From: Ulva prolifera | Taxonomy: Eukaryota; Chlorophyta; Ulvophyceae; Ulvales; Ulvaceae | Assembly (NCBI GenBank): GCA_023078555.1 | Contig: CM041201.1 | Coordinates: forward strand, 6,579,172 to 6,643,171 | Direction of reading: 5' to 3' | Length of the DNA stretch: 64,000 nt | In this document: positions 22,291 to 35,512 of the stretch, piece by piece | Numbering within the stretch: position 1 is the stretch's first letter | Layout: each line of letters opens with the position of its first letter | Program-made: the position numbers and the translations under genes | Notes under the pieces: generated by a model | What the model was told of the DNA's origin: nothing | Seen by the model: only the letters and a program-made list of their open reading frames with translations | Databases searched by the model: none

Positions 22291-24809
22291 CAAGGTGCTC
22301 CAAAACGACACTGCACGCAAAACAACGCAGAGAACGTTGTTATAATGGTTCATATACGTGTGATGTTGAGAGGTACACTCCTAGGCCCAATGCTTGTATA
22401 TGGAGCTGCTCAGAGCAGCACTGCCCCAATGCAATCACTCACCAGCCCTCGAGGACACTCTAAGTCATCAAAATGCAACACACACACATATTTCAATATT
22501 CTACAGTCACTTGCCCTTCATGTGCGTTTCATTGTTGCCAAAAAGCCTGTGAAAGGTACCTTGGCCTCCTGCACACGAGCCATGTCATAGGCAGACAGTA
22601 CATTCAACAGTACAGAAGATAATGCTAGAAAATGCCAGAAGTTGCGACACATACCCGCCATGCTAGGCATGTTGTTGTAATCATCATATCTCTCAATAGA
22701 AGCCACGACAATTCAAGGACCTGTACCATCGTGGGTGTGGCTCGAACATACTCGCAGCTCTCCACACCTGCAGTCGTGGCGACCTATGGCAGTTTACCAA
22801 AGCGGAAACATGGTTTGGGTCAAAGTGAAAGATAGCTCCATTCAGGCTCAGGTCTGGGCAAGCTGGGAAAGCATTCAGCAAGAGATGCATTGGGAGGTCC
22901 ACGACAAACAACACAAGCTCGACACGAACCTGAATACTTCACGTGTCTCCTGCGGATACGAAAGTAAAATCTTTACCGTTTGTGTAGTGTTTCAACCTGC
23001 GCACGACATTTGGTTGCGGCCGTGAAGCATCTGACACCGATAGAGAATACACGCTGATGCGCATAATCGTCACAAATCAGCGCAAGGATACAGTAAATTG
23101 GTTGAATGTACATGGTCTGTTGCTTGAAACTGATACGATGCAATGATGTTTGCTAGGCCCGGGGCCTGCTTCCAACGCAGCCTGGTCAACAACGACCTCG
23201 CTGATGAAGTGCGCTCTGAAGCAGAAGCTGTCAAACATCAATCTTTGAAATCTGAAGATGGACATGCCTGCATATAAGACCGCGCGAGTTCTTGCGGAAC
23301 ACCTGCTTGCCTGCAGTGCCGATGTTGTATGTGCACGCAATTTATGTACAGCGTCCTGTACACTCGAATCACAATGCTACGTGTATGCCAGACACCTTAC
23401 TGGACGTGGCTACGAGTGCACCAACTCGGCCAGCTTACGCAGCCATGCTTAGTTGGCACTGTATTATATCGGATTACCTGGACCAGCGCATTAGCGGTCA
23501 TGTCCTACCCAAGCTAGACTGGTATCTTACAGACCGGTTCGCATGCAGACCTCCCATGTGTATTTGCGAACTCACGCATGTTACGCGGCAGCCTTGGGGC
23601 TTCGCATGCATGCCCGCTGTTAGCAGGCACGGCTCCCACATCGAACACGAAATCAGTGTGCGATCAGCCTTCAGGCTCCGAAGGCCACATGCTTACTTTC
23701 TTCCGCAGTTACTCGGGATCTGGGGTCTGCGCTCTGCGCGATCCGGCGAGGCCAGCTCTAACAGGGGGATCGACCTGGGCGCACACACCATCGGTATTTA
23801 TACCGAGCGCTTGCTGGGACCAGGCACGTTTTTACAGTGATCTGGTTGGGGCGCCACCCATTCGTGCATCACATTGTATTGAATTCTTGCCTCTTTTCGC
23901 ATCTGTCTGTTCTATTTCTGTCTGCCTGTACAGCCTTCGTGCTGCGGCGTTTAGCCCATTTTATTCAGCTGTCCTCGCGCAGCACCGTAGGTCCGTTCCG
24001 CCCCGGCGACTCAAAGACCTCTACAGCCGAGGAGTTGCAGGTAACATTGCAATGTGCAGCAACGTGCTACACAATGACAGAATCTATGCAAATTGAAGGC
24101 CCGTGTCTATTCATGAAAATAGTATCAGGCACTGCTGGCGCCTCGCGAAGGCTGGCTGCAGGAGGCGATGCAACACGCGCTAGTCACAGATGCATCATGC
24201 AGTTTGTTATGATTCCTTGAAATTGTTCCGCCTGGTATAATCTACGTAGTTTATCACAAGTGCGCACTCATGCATCAATGACAGATATGGAAAAACAGAC
24301 GGCTGCGTCTGCCTTGTTTTATGCCGCAAGGTGCTAAGTGGTGACCGGGGGCTACCATTCACACAGCTTTGTACAGCTGCACGCCTGCAGACCTATGCCG
24401 CACAAATACAGCGCGAATAGACTTACAAAGTGCGCAGACGTATTCTGTGTACATGGCGATGTATAATGTCATGAGTTCATATATCTGTCACGAGAACAAG
24501 CCAGATCGCGTACACGCCAGAACAGATCCACATACGCACTGGTGTGACCCGACCGTGCTATCACGCGAAATCAACTTAATCACATACGGGGGTTGGTGCT
24601 ATGAAAGCCGCGAAACGCTGCTGCCGCCTGTGTGAACTGTCAGTTCAGCCCAACCGCGCTTACAGAGAAGCGATCACAGGACATGGCACGCCCTGAACTC
24701 AAGTAAATAGCCTTTTCATATTCTCCAATCACCTGACTGCAACTCACAGGCATCAGTTCGCTTGTAGCACGCCGCATGAGCTGTGCACTGTCGTGACTCA
24801 CTTCCACAC

Positions 24810-25028
24810 GGCGCACCTGGACCTATGGCGCACTCCAAAGGCGCGCCGAACTTCATCACGCGAACCGATACAACCTCTGTAAGACCACATTGAACAAACC
24901 AAGCCTGTCACAACGATACATATGCACTAAGTAACCTCAATACAACCTCAAACCTCAAAAATACCCCTTTCCGGAAAAGTTGTGGCTTAGCGCACCCCCA
25001 TGTGGCGCACCCTTCCCGCCGGCGCACC
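24810..25028. repeat. Two GCGCAC motif clusters
   Basis: GGCGCACC 24810, GGCGCACT 24828, GGCGCGCC 24840; then AGCGCACC 24989, GGCGCACC 25004, GGCGCACC 25021. Spacing within clusters is 12-18 bp. Confidence 0.6.
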
Positions 25029-26290
25029 CAGGTGAGTCAGTCTGGCATCAGCTGTAGCCACCGAGCTTCATTCAGCCCATGCAGGTGAGTTTGAACACTT
25101 TGGAAGGAGCTTCAGGCTTGCTGGATGGTCACCATCAAAACTGTGGACGTTGTCATATGCATGCCTGATCTTCCTGGTCATGTAAAGTTGTCCTCATAAT
25201 GCCTTGAGCGCTGTAGAAATCTACTCTAGACCTTTTTGGGAACGCCCTGTGGGCGGCCAGCAGCCAGGACTGTGCCTCATGCCCATGTCCTGTGGGCGAC
25301 AGTCCAGGAGAATCGTCTCGCAAAAGCTTTGAACGTCATGCCTTTGTGCACCGTCTAACAGTCCAGACGTACAGCTGATGTTGGCTGAGCAACAATGTAT
25401 GGTGCCTATTGCTGAAACATATGCTGTCTGGGCCAAAAAAGCTAGGTGATGGTGAGGAATGTGGCACAGTGGAGCAGGCAAGTTGTTGGGCAGCTGTTAC
25501 CAGGTGGCAATGGGCAGCGAAAACCACGCTGCACCCACATACCTTGGAATCCTCTGACATGCAACGGCCCGAGCGCTTGCATTTTGAAACCTCATGTGTC
25601 AGGTCTGTCCGTCAGTGAGCTCCATGGCTATTATTTTAGCGCACGGACGGACGCATTGACAGTACCGTACTAAATTAAACCCATCGACATCGAGGCCAGT
25701 GTTATCGTGTACAAAATGTATCTGGGGCACGACAATTTAGCCACCGTTATGCGTGATAGCTGTTTTAAAAAACAATTGAGACTAGGCGTAACAGTTGAGC
25801 GTTACGCATGACGAAGGCGCGTGCGCAGAGAGCGCGACCTGCTGCAATAGCGGTGCAGCGCGGTGACCAGTGCTCTACAAACCGCCGGTTTTCCCGCTGA
25901 AATAGACATTTTTCCTGTAAATGCCGCCAAGATTTTGAAAAGTCGACGGTTTACGCCGCTGAAACTGGGCTGTTACAGCAAATGCCAGCGGGCGCAGCCC
26001 GCTGTGTCTCGGGCGTCTGAGCGGTCTTGCCCGCTGAAATGTGCGACGTGCGACGCAGCGAGCGGGATGTGTTCACATTGATAATGCTGCGAGCACACGA
26101 GCTAGCGAAGCGAGCGATCTTGACGAGCAGCTGCACCTAGGTGCACAGTGTCCTCAGGTGCACTTTCCGAGACGTCACTGGATGCTTTGCTCCGTAGCCG
26201 CAACACGCTGGCTCTGTATCACTACATGATGTTGCGAAGCACAGCTCAAAGTGCCAATAGACGATGTGTGCACCTGTCGCTTTGAGCAAT

Positions 26291-26440
26291 GCTTAGTCGT
26301 TTCGGTTTCAAGGGGTCAGCCCCCAGAAAGCGCGCTCGTGATGAGGTTGCTAGCACGTCCGGCACGAACCAGGCTGCGAGAAGTCAGCTAGGCGGTGATT
26401 ATACGACCGCTGACGTTATCGACGCATGTGGCCACCCTTG
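26291..26440 (+). CDS. Short basic open frame inside the hAT-like element
   Basis: It encodes 49 aa starting MLSRFGFKGSAPRKRARDE, with a cluster like a nuclear localisation signal. This could be the N-terminal stub of a transposase, the remainder being deleted. It overlaps the next frame. Confidence 0.25.
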
Positions 26441-26778
26441 ACTCTCAAATACGTGTGAAACAAGCTATCACATTCGAAGACTCGCGCGAGCAGCATTTTG
26501 ATCCCAACAGGCCCATAGATGATAAGGAGGGTGCACTCACCATGATAGACATGTATGAGAAAATGGTGAAAGGTTCAAATTGTGGCCTCCTCGTCCGGAA
26601 GCCTGCTGAGGCAGTAGCCATGCAGCCTGATGAGGTGTGGGTCGCTGTTTTGTCTGATGTGCTTCCAGGTACTGAAGGTGGTAAGGAGGTAGGTTATAGT
26701 GACAATGATGATGAGCAGGACATTGAGCGTGATGAGTTAGAGCGCTTGCTGACCTTTGGTATGCAAGAGGGCGACTGA
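26395..26778 (+). CDS. Open frame inside the hAT-like element, acidic C-terminus
   Basis: It encodes 127 codons ending in a strongly acidic stretch (YSDNDDEQDIERDELERL). Position within a hAT-like element and acidic end suggest a remnant of the transposase C-terminus, but no catalytic motif is visible. The first codon is not convincing, so the real upstream end may be a splice or an internal deletion point. Confidence 0.35.
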   Translation: MIIRPLTLSTHVATLDSQIRVKQAITFEDSREQHFDPNRPIDDKEGALTMIDMYEKMVKGSNCGLLVRKPAEAVAMQPDEVWVAVLSDVLPGTEGGKEVGYSDNDDEQDIERDELERLLTFGMQEGD

Positions 26779-27200
26779 ATGTGTATGTTGCTGTTGTTGC
26801 CCACACAAACAGGCCTTGGAGGTAAATGTATATGATTGGAAAGGTTATTCCTCACTACCATACTTCAGCAGACATATATGATTGCGAGCGCATCGAGCCC
26901 GGAATGTTTTTGGCATCCCTCCAGAAAAGAACAATTACGGCGGGATAGCCCTCCGAAATTTCAGCATACCAGCGGTGCTTGCCCTCTGGAAAATGGAAAA
27001 ACTCAGCGGGAATCCCTCCATAAAATACGGGGGTTGTAGAGCACTGGCGGTGACACACGGCACGTGTTTGAAAATCTGGACCGAAGTACATGTAAGGGAC
27101 ATGCTGCAGCTAGGAAACATCAGCTGATGTGTCTCTATGCCAACAATTAGCACAGTGAAACTGCTTTGTCGCAAAGCGTGAAGTTGTGTGTGTAGCAAAC

Positions 27201-27314
27201 ATGTCGGACAGTGACAGCATCGGAGATGATGCCGACGTAGACAAACAACAGTACGGTGATGACAACTACGATTACGATGAGTACGTCAACTATGATCCAG
27301 ATGTTGATGCTGGA
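27201..27314 (+). CDS. Orphan acidic first exon
   Basis: ATG at 27201 opens 38 codons (MSDSDSIGDDADVDKQQYGD, then repeated D/Y residues) ending in a strong donor, GGA followed by GTGAGT at 27315, phase 0. Such Asp/Tyr-rich N-termini occur in Ariadne-type RBR ubiquitin ligases and other regulators, but no continuing exon was found in the next 650 bp. It lies 147 bp beyond the hAT-like element. Confidence 0.35.
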
Positions 27315-27975
27315 GTGAGTGTATGAGATTGGCGATAGTCAGTGCAGCATTGGATCATGACGTGAGGTGCCTTGAGCGTTACGGGTGTACGAAATACTCC
27401 TGGAGATACGGCCCATCTGGCCGTCGTTACGCGTTACAGCGAGGTGTTTCAACGCATCTGCAGGCCTGCGTGACGTGTCGATGGGTTTAATTTAGTACGG
27501 TATACTGTGACAAAGCAAACCAAATCACATCTTCAGAATGAATCGAATCATGTCCTTCCCTACTGAGAGCAACGAGGCTGCACAAATTGCTGTTGTCAGG
27601 CATCACCTCTGCGACAGGACCACAGTGTCCTGTCCGCATCAGGATCATAGCCTCATACATCTGCTGCGTGAAAACCTTCCCTGTAACCGAAGAATGCTGA
27701 AATTGTCATAATTGCGCCTGTGCAAGGCGAAACAGCCAGCGAGAACGAACGCCGCGAGAACATCCTGAGCCTGGACGAGGCTTGGAAAAATGAACGTGCC
27801 CATGTAATGACGTTCCACAGTTCCACGCAGCCACACGCCTGCTGACGGACTCCCATGCCATCATGCATGAAAGCGCCAAAAGGCTAGCGTCACCTGCGCT
27901 CTACCGTGCGGTACAGCTGAGCCAAAGCCACGCTGAGGCGCTGACTATCAGAGAGCCTCAGCGTGCAGGGGCAGC
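27315..27975. other. No gene recognised
   Basis: This stretch separates the orphan exon from the 3' end of MscS copy 2. I found no exon continuing the acidic frame. Confidence 0.3.
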
Positions 27976-30900
27976 TCAGGCGAGCAGCACCATCTGTGCA
28001 GCGGCCGCCCGGGCCTGCTCACCATCGGCACCGCTGCCGTTCGCCGCCGTATCAGCCCCGCCCGCCGAGGCGCCAGCATCAAGCGTGTGTCGCAGGCTGG
28101 CCATCTCCTGCGGCGGCGGCGCCTGGCCACGCACCGGCGGCAGCGTGTAGGAGACGTTGTCCTGTCGCAGCGCGCTCGCGACGGCGTCATGCATTGCGGT
28201 GCGCGCAAGGTTCACAGTGATCAGGTCGCTCCCTGCACCACACACGCTCCTGGGCCTTCACTCTGTAATCTACATTACATTAGTAATCTACATTCCCCAC
28301 CCAATACCTACGAGTCTCTGCCCCCCGCATACATCCGTGACCACTCTAATGCAGTGTGTCTCGCAAGCTCAAGTGCAATACACGGCAAGACCACCCACTG
28401 CAAATTGCACCAGAAGGAAAAACAGTAGGATACGGCTCAGAAAATTCAGATTTACTTTACTTTACAAGCCAGTGTGAGGACCAATCGCGGGCAGCTGCAT
28501 GATGATTTCGGGAGAGCACGCACATATTGGGCACACACAATTTTCAGGAAAAACAGAGACAACAACAACTGCCGTGTCTGAACAAGCAGAAGCCTCTCGC
28601 ATCACCACCGTGGTTCGCACCGTTGTCATGGTGATCATAGAAGACCGACAGCTCGAGCTTGTGCGCTTGCAGCGCATCCGTCCACCACACCCGGTACGAC
28701 CCCCCAAAGAGCTTCGGGTTTGCCTTGATGCAGGCAAGCACGTATGCGGCGACGGTGTCCAGCGCGGAGCGCGGGGTGTCGAGGTCGACCGCGAGCTGCA
28801 CGTCGTCCCACATGAGGTCGGAGCGCGAGACGTTGTGCAGGCGCGCGGCGCGCATCTCGGCCGTCGGCACGCTCACGTCCGCGCCGTCCACGCGCCCGAT
28901 GTTGACATACTGCAGCGCGATGGCCTTGACACGGTAGCGCGAGCCCTCGAAGAAGATGATGTCGCCGACGTCGAAGGGGTGCGTGAAGAAGAGGAAGATC
29001 GCGTTCTCAAACAGCTGCACACATGCGGCGGCAGGGGTGGGGCGGTGTGTGGGGTGAGGGGGCCATGCGCGGGGATACTGGTGGGTGGTTGGACGGTGAC
29101 AGCACCGCGAGTGTTGTATTGCAGCCAATACATCAACCTGTGACTGGCAGGTCGGTCTGTGGTGCTTTGGCGACCTGTCTGTGGCCCAGGTGCTGGTTTT
29201 GGGGCAAGGGGACGCTACTGAAGGTGCAGTCGCAGTGACTTGAGGGCGGTTGCTGCTAGCTGATGGCTTAGAGGAAGCAGACGCATGGCAGGGGAGGGGT
29301 TGTGCATCGAAATGGAGGCAGTGGCAAACATGGGCTCAGTAGAACCTGCGCTGCGACTGTAAGGCCATGCTGCCCGACTCCACATCCCGCCCCTCTGATC
29401 CCACCGTGTCAGGTTCGGTGGTTGACCGGTGCGCTGGAAAGCGATCATGCGTGCACGGCTTGACATGGTGTCACGTCAAGACAACAGACAACACGCGGCT
29501 GCACACAATTCAGAGCCGTTAACGCGGACACGAGGGCGGCTCAAAACATACCTCTCGCACGCTTCCTCCAAAGATGAAAGAGAAACTCAGGAGTCCTGCA
29601 GCACATTGCGCGTTGCTGCTCAGCCCTCCCAAATCTGCCTCATGCAGCGGCCCGGCAGATGTGCATGAGCAAGCCTGCGGCAATACACGTCAGCGAACAT
29701 GATGCACACAGCAGCTTCATTCTCTGCCTTGCAAGAACAACAGACAGTGCAGCAGGTAGCACCGCATCAGCGGATGCCGAGCTCGTCACACATTCTCTTC
29801 TCCGCATCTGATGCAGCACAAGCGGGCTAGCTCAATACAGCGCGAACCCAAGGGCACGAGGTAAATCACCAACATCACTGCATGGCAGCAGCTGCGGTGT
29901 GGTGTGGCGGCGCACCAGCAGAGAGCGCAGTCCAGGTGCGCTGCACGGCGCCGCTGTCAAAGATGGCCGCAGTGACAAACACCCATGCGATGAAGAGGGT
30001 CACGCCGAGGGCGTTCTCCACCTGCTCCACCACGTTCTGGCTGTCCACGAGCGTGCGCGCCAGGGACTTGCGGTTGTAGTACACCTGCAGCCGCTCCACC
30101 TCTCACACCCCGGCAGCGTCCCGCAAGCAGGCTGGAGGCCCTGGCCATCTGAGGCTACCCTTGACCTTACAGGCGCTGGCTTGTAAGTTGACGCACACGT
30201 AGCCTGACGCGATGTTGCGGAGCCATGCTGTAGATCAATGCATGCTGATTTTATGTATGGAAGTCAGACACTCACATCAACTTCTGCTGGTTGCAGATGG
30301 CTGGACAGTGTGTGTACCTTTACATTGACAGATCAGCCCACGGTGACTGCTGGCCGGCAGCAGTACGATGGACTCAGAACGGTGGGAGGAAGGGGGTGGC
30401 CGTTTAGGCAGCCGTGGGCGAGCGTCGGCGCACCTGCTGCACGCCATCCACGACCTCCTCCATGGTGGCGCAGGCGTCGCTGTTGCGGTCAAAGAGCTCC
30501 CAGGCGGTGGCGACGTGCCGCAGGCCGGCGGCGGCGGCGGCCTCGTCCACCTCGTGCTTGCGGATCGCCAGCCCGGAGTCCTGCTGGCGGAGGTTGAAGA
30601 AGATGTAGTACCCCAGCTGCCGCGCCGACATCGACGTGTCGATCGTGCTCTGCACACGGCGCGCCGTATCTGCGGAGGGATGTGCGCACGGGCGGCGGAG
30701 GCAACGCGCCTGCGCCGCCACTGCTGGGCGTCTCAGTCACCTGATGCTCGACCATAGTGGCAGACGTCCACGCCCTGCACCACGTGCCAGGCGCAGCACC
30801 AGTGCAAGCTGTGCGCACCGTCCACTGGGTATCATGCGGAACCTGGTACAGCGATCACGATTATTTGCCGTTTAGTGGCCTGTAGCGCTGCTGCGGTGAT

Positions 30901-33900
30901 GGAACCACGACAAAGCATGTACACGAGATGTACTTCCCTGCTACTGAATTACTCCTGGCACCGTGAGGGGCCGATTACGAGGCCGATTGGGAAGCCCAGA
31001 GGGGGGGGGGGGGGGGGGTCATGCGCGTGCCGTAGCGCTGCGCCGCAAGGGGAACAAAGCGCGAAGGGGTGGCGCACGCTGTCCTCGTCGCTCTGGTCGC
31101 CCAGGAAGAAGACGCGGATGTGCGAGTGGTCCATGAGGTACGACTGCAGCTGGTTCACCATGGAGTGCACGTTCACTGTGGGCTCTTCCTTGGCCGCCGC
31201 CAGCCGCGATGCGATCCGCTGCGCTTTCTCTGCAGCAGCACAGCACGAGTCACACCCCCGCATGACCGCCGCCCGGCGCGCTCCGCTCTGGCATCCAAAC
31301 CTCAGCTCAGCGTGCTCCAGCATCACTCACGTACTCATGCATGCATGGACCTGCACTGCAGAGGAGCCAGGCACAGCATCCCCTTCCGGAGGCACCACAC
31401 ACTCGGACATGCGCGAGCGGCATGACAAGCATCGAGACACGGGGCTGCGAGCCTGACAACGAGGCACGTCGCGCGACTGCGGCGGACAGGGGTAGCATGA
31501 CACTGCGCAAGATGCATTCAGGCAGGGCGTTCAGCGATAGGCGCACTTGTCTCCTGTGACCGCACGGCCTGATCAGCCGGCCGCCGGCGCCACCACGGCC
31601 CGGCTTGCATTGTCTCTTCAATCGCCTCGATCGCCTCCGCCGTGCGCTCCGGCAGCTCCGCATCCTGCGCGCGCTGCGCTGCATCCCTCATGGCTTTCCG
31701 CATCGAAGCCGTGCGGGCCGACGCCGGGCCGTTGATCGCGATGCGCATCTGCGCCGTGTGCCCCTGCAGCCTCGCTTCAGCGACCTGCGCCACCGCCGCA
31801 CGCATGAACTCCTCCGGCACCACCCGTTCTTCCCCCGGCACGAATAGCACGCTCGAATCATCGGCCGGGTCAAACGCAGTCATGCTCTGCGCGTGCATGT
31901 ACGGCACTTCAGCGGACTTCCGGCTCGCAGCCTGCGCACGCATGGCCGCCGCATACAGGGGGTTCTGTTGCGCCCCGGCGGCCGGGGCGACGGCTGTGGC
32001 GCCGTTGGTTGTGGGGCGGGGGCCGCTGTTCGTTGCGGCAATGGGATCGGTGGCGTCGGGGGGAAAGCGGTGGCTGCCGGAGCGGTGTGTGGGCGTCGCG
32101 TGGGGCCCAGAGCTGAGCTCAGGAGTCATTCCTGAGAAGAGGGTATGCATGCGCGCTGACTCGTCGCTGTGGTGCAGCACATCACTGCTGAGCAGCTCCG
32201 CCAGGCGCAGCTGCACTGCGATCGCCCTGCACGCCGCCCATCCGTCAGCTCTGGGCGAAAGTGCTACCAATGCGATGTGTAGCTGCGGGTGAATTTGCAT
32301 TGCGATCATACAAGGCGGCCGACCCTGGAAGCTGACAAACAAAGCGATCTAGAGGGGTGTTATTAGCACAGCACGGGGGCGGGTCCCAGCTGAGCGCAGA
32401 CGCCGGCGTTGGGAGCCCGCTTGGCTGCACCCATGCGCCCGCCGGCGCTCGTGCGCAAGGACGCGGCGGCGACATACCGCTCCTTGATCTCTTGCAGCTT
32501 ATCGGGGCTACAGTGGTCGACCTGGCCAAAGATGTCGTCGTCGCCGTCAACGATGCGGCTCACGAACTTCAGGGCCGCCCAGTGGGCGCAGTCGAGGCCC
32601 TTCAGTTCGATGCTACGGCCCATGCTTGTCACTACCGTTGACTTGGCGAGGCTGTTGGGCTTTGAGAGCACTTGCACGACGTTTTCTTGCACCAGCGCCT
32701 TTTGCATGCGCTCAAAGTGGTTGCGGTGGTGGAACTTGAGGCTGAGGTACTTTGCACAGGCGGCCCGGAGCAGGCCACAGACACAGAGCAGGAAGTACGC
32801 AAGCAGCGCCCGGGACATGTATCTGTGTACTTTGTCGAATTTGTCATTCCAGACGACCATGTCGTCAACCGCAGCCATGTCATTCCACTCGCCTGCCTTC
32901 TTGGCCCACTGCCGTGGAGTGTGCATCAGGGCGAACCAGGCACCGAACCACAGGCCACTGCGGATGACATAACCAAGCTGAGTGTGCAGCCCAAAGGTCA
33001 GAAACACAGCCTGCACATGGTGCATGGTCAGGCCACATGAGCAAAGAAACAGGCTTGCCAGCTGCCTGGGGACCTGCAGAGGGACAGAGCCATGCAAGCA
33101 GATCGCCGGTGGCACATTAAAATCGCCCAGGGTGAGACGGCATTTAACCAGAACTTGCTTGATTCACAAACAGGTTTGGAATTGCCAGCACAGTGGGCAT
33201 CGTACGTTGCTGCCGAGAGCATATGATCCAACGATGACCGCAATAAGGCGCGCCAGAAGTTGGCCAATGAGTCCCAGAGGAAACCATATGGCAAAGAATG
33301 CCAGCCATCGCCACCAGCTGGCTTTGATCAAGTCGGTACGCTCTGTCAGGCGGCAGGCAAGCTCCAGGGAGAGGTCGACGGTGTTGACTAGGACATTGAC
33401 TTCTGGGTCAGCTGTTTTGTCTGGTGGGGCGTCCTCGGCAGTTGCATCCTCGTACTCCAATCGGCACCGCCGTACACTGCAAGCATCCTGCTTTGAAAAT
33501 GTCCACACAGTTTGAGGACTGCGTGCCGACAATCCACTGCAGCTGCTTGTCCAGGCAAGCCGGGAAGGACACGCAAGGGCTCATGTGCAGCGAGCCCGCT
33601 CGAACATGCTGATGTCGTACATCACCAGGACATGGTACACTGTGGCTGTGGCAGGTGGGCCGCACCGACAGAATCGCTACACACAACATGGCAACACAAT
33701 ATGTCCGCCCATCAGTGAAAATAGACAGCCCACTACAGATGGCTGTAATCACAGCTATGTTTCAGAGCAGCATCGCATGTTCAGCGACAAAGATTCCGGA
33801 GCATATGGTACGCATCAACAGCGCAGGGCAAGTATTGCCTGCTTGCCGTGCAAGCCTGGTCGCTGGTGCGTCTAGCAAAGGATTCTAATTGGCTCCACGA

Positions 33901-34378
33901 ACGCCATGTGGCGTGGGTGCAATGCAACGATTCAACCTTGCACACTGGCATCCTCTGCTCTGCCGTCACGAGCGAACAAACTCTGCTGAATTGCATGCGC
34001 AGCTACATTGCATGAATGTTGCATTGGCTGCGCGGAGTTTTACGCAACATCGCAGCAGTAAAATGGAGAGGCTCGGGACGCGCACTCGTCTAGGGCCTTG
34101 ATCCACAGGATCACCGCCGACACGGCCAGGGCAGCGAACAAGCAGAAGGTAACCACTGATACACTAACCTGAGCACAAGCTGTTTTAAACGCTCTTCTTC
34201 GACTCTTCTTGCCCTTCTTCGCCGTCGGAACCTGCAGGCTATCGAGGACCTCCTCGATCAGGGAGAGCGTTGCAAGAGCCACATCAACGGTGAGCTTTGT
34301 TTCGACTTGAACGGAGCTCTCGTCGGGCACAATCGGAGCAGATGTGTAAAGAGGCGCCATAGCTGGCTGGGTGTGCAT
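27976..34378 (-). CDS. MscS-family mechanosensitive channel, Msy/MSL type, copy 2
   Basis: Ten exons (5' to 3'): 34086-34378, 33206-33476, 32478-33010, 31547-32226, 31078-31229, 30434-30649, 29916-30084, 29552-29595, 28621-29014, 27976-28232, giving 1,002 aa with all phases matching. Six spans are placed as in copy 1. This copy keeps the most canonical features: the EF-hand loop DRNSDACATMEE (about 697-708) with D/N/D/E ligands at positions 1, 3, 5 and 12, and THPFDVGDIIFFEG at the start of the beta domain, identical in core to plant and fungal channels. Its cytosolic loop (about 366-592) is the longest, Ala/Pro-rich. Introns present in the other copies after exon 3 and inside the loop are absent. 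Two introns unique to this copy split the pore region, leaving a 44-nt exon (29552-29595) for LLSFSFIFGGSVRE. Confidence 0.88.
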
Positions 34379-35512
34379 TCTGGCTATGTCACCACCAAAC
34401 TACACAGACGCTACATACCCATGTACGAGCACTGGGAAGCAGTTCACGCACACAGGCTGGATTATTTGCGTTTCCTCAATGCTCACCGCTTAAGAAGTTC
34501 GTCTAAAAAGACAAGAACATGATTTGACATCCGGAAGCGCGTTCACAGTGGCGTAGGTGCGTTGTGGCAGCTGAGTGCATGCAATCCTGTCGTCCCGCGA
34601 TCCACATCGGAACAGCAAGCACGATGGCACATGCTTTGGGTACCTGAACAACTTGTGCTCGTGTGGCAGCAAGCATCGCATCGCTCGAGACGGTTGCTAC
34701 CATCGCTCGCCAGCATTTCGCCGTTGGTTGCGAGCATTACGGGCTGCACTCAGCTGTCTGCGGCTCACGCAAGTCAGATATGGCGACGCAGTATGTATAC
34801 ATACGTGATCCGATGCCTGAGGTGGACGTCACAACACCGTCGCGGGACTACCCGTCGCAGGCGTGGCGACAATAGCAAACTGATGAATCTGTCAGGCAGT
34901 CATACAAGTCACGGCACTGTCTGCACCTGTGGCCTGGTTTCCTTGGAAACGGCGGCTTGAGCGAGCCGAGGTAAACGTGCTCCCATCGCGCTCCTGACCA
35001 GAGATTGTACCAGCACGCTTGCGCACCTCGCGGCGCCAGAGCGAGAATGTGTACGCTACACCGCCGGACGAACCATATTTGCTTTACCCGACGCGTGATA
35101 CTTTATGCTGTATTCTCTTCATTGCCCGTGTGAGACCGTTGTCATGCCTTCTGCGGCACTTACGTACGCAGACACCATAGCGTGCATTGGCACAGAACTT
35201 TTTGTGACAGAAGCCTCTTCGGAGTGAACGGGATTTAACGAACCCAGCACAAGAACCTCTCACGAAATACTTTATCACTATACATATAATTTAAATCTAT
35301 CAGAAATAAGGTGCATGTTCACTCTCACACCACAATCACACAGGCCCAAACGCCTAGGCAGCTGTAGCTAGTTCGTGAGTCATGATTGCAATTGAGGTCC
35401 ACGTGCGTATGCATGGAGCAATGGTACGAGCGCTGTTTAGTTTTTCCCCCGCTACAACGATCGAGCAGCTGGCAATGCAACTTCGTGAGCCACGCCTAGT
35501 TCAGCTGCCATC
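34379..35512. other. No gene recognised
   Basis: 5' flank of MscS copy 2. No family-like frame or transposon end was found. Confidence 0.3.

Larger units (their letters stand above)
19946..25867. other. Long intergenic region between MscS copies 1 and 2 (first part)
   Basis: About 5.9 kb without a recognisable gene on either strand. It holds one long unassigned open frame (20649-21404, minus) and four clusters of a GCGCAC motif, reported separately. No transposon termini were recognised. Confidence 0.35.
25868..27046. mobile_element. hAT-like DNA transposon with perfect 8-bp target duplication
   Basis: The 1,179-bp element begins CAGTGCTCTACAA and ends TTGTAGAGCACTG, as terminal inverted repeats. 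It is flanked by GCGGTGAC at 25860-25867 and again at 27047-27054. The CAGTG terminus and 8-bp duplication are typical of the hAT superfamily. Two short frames inside (26291-26440 and 26395-26778) may be remnants of a transposase. At this length it is non-autonomous. Confidence 0.92.
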
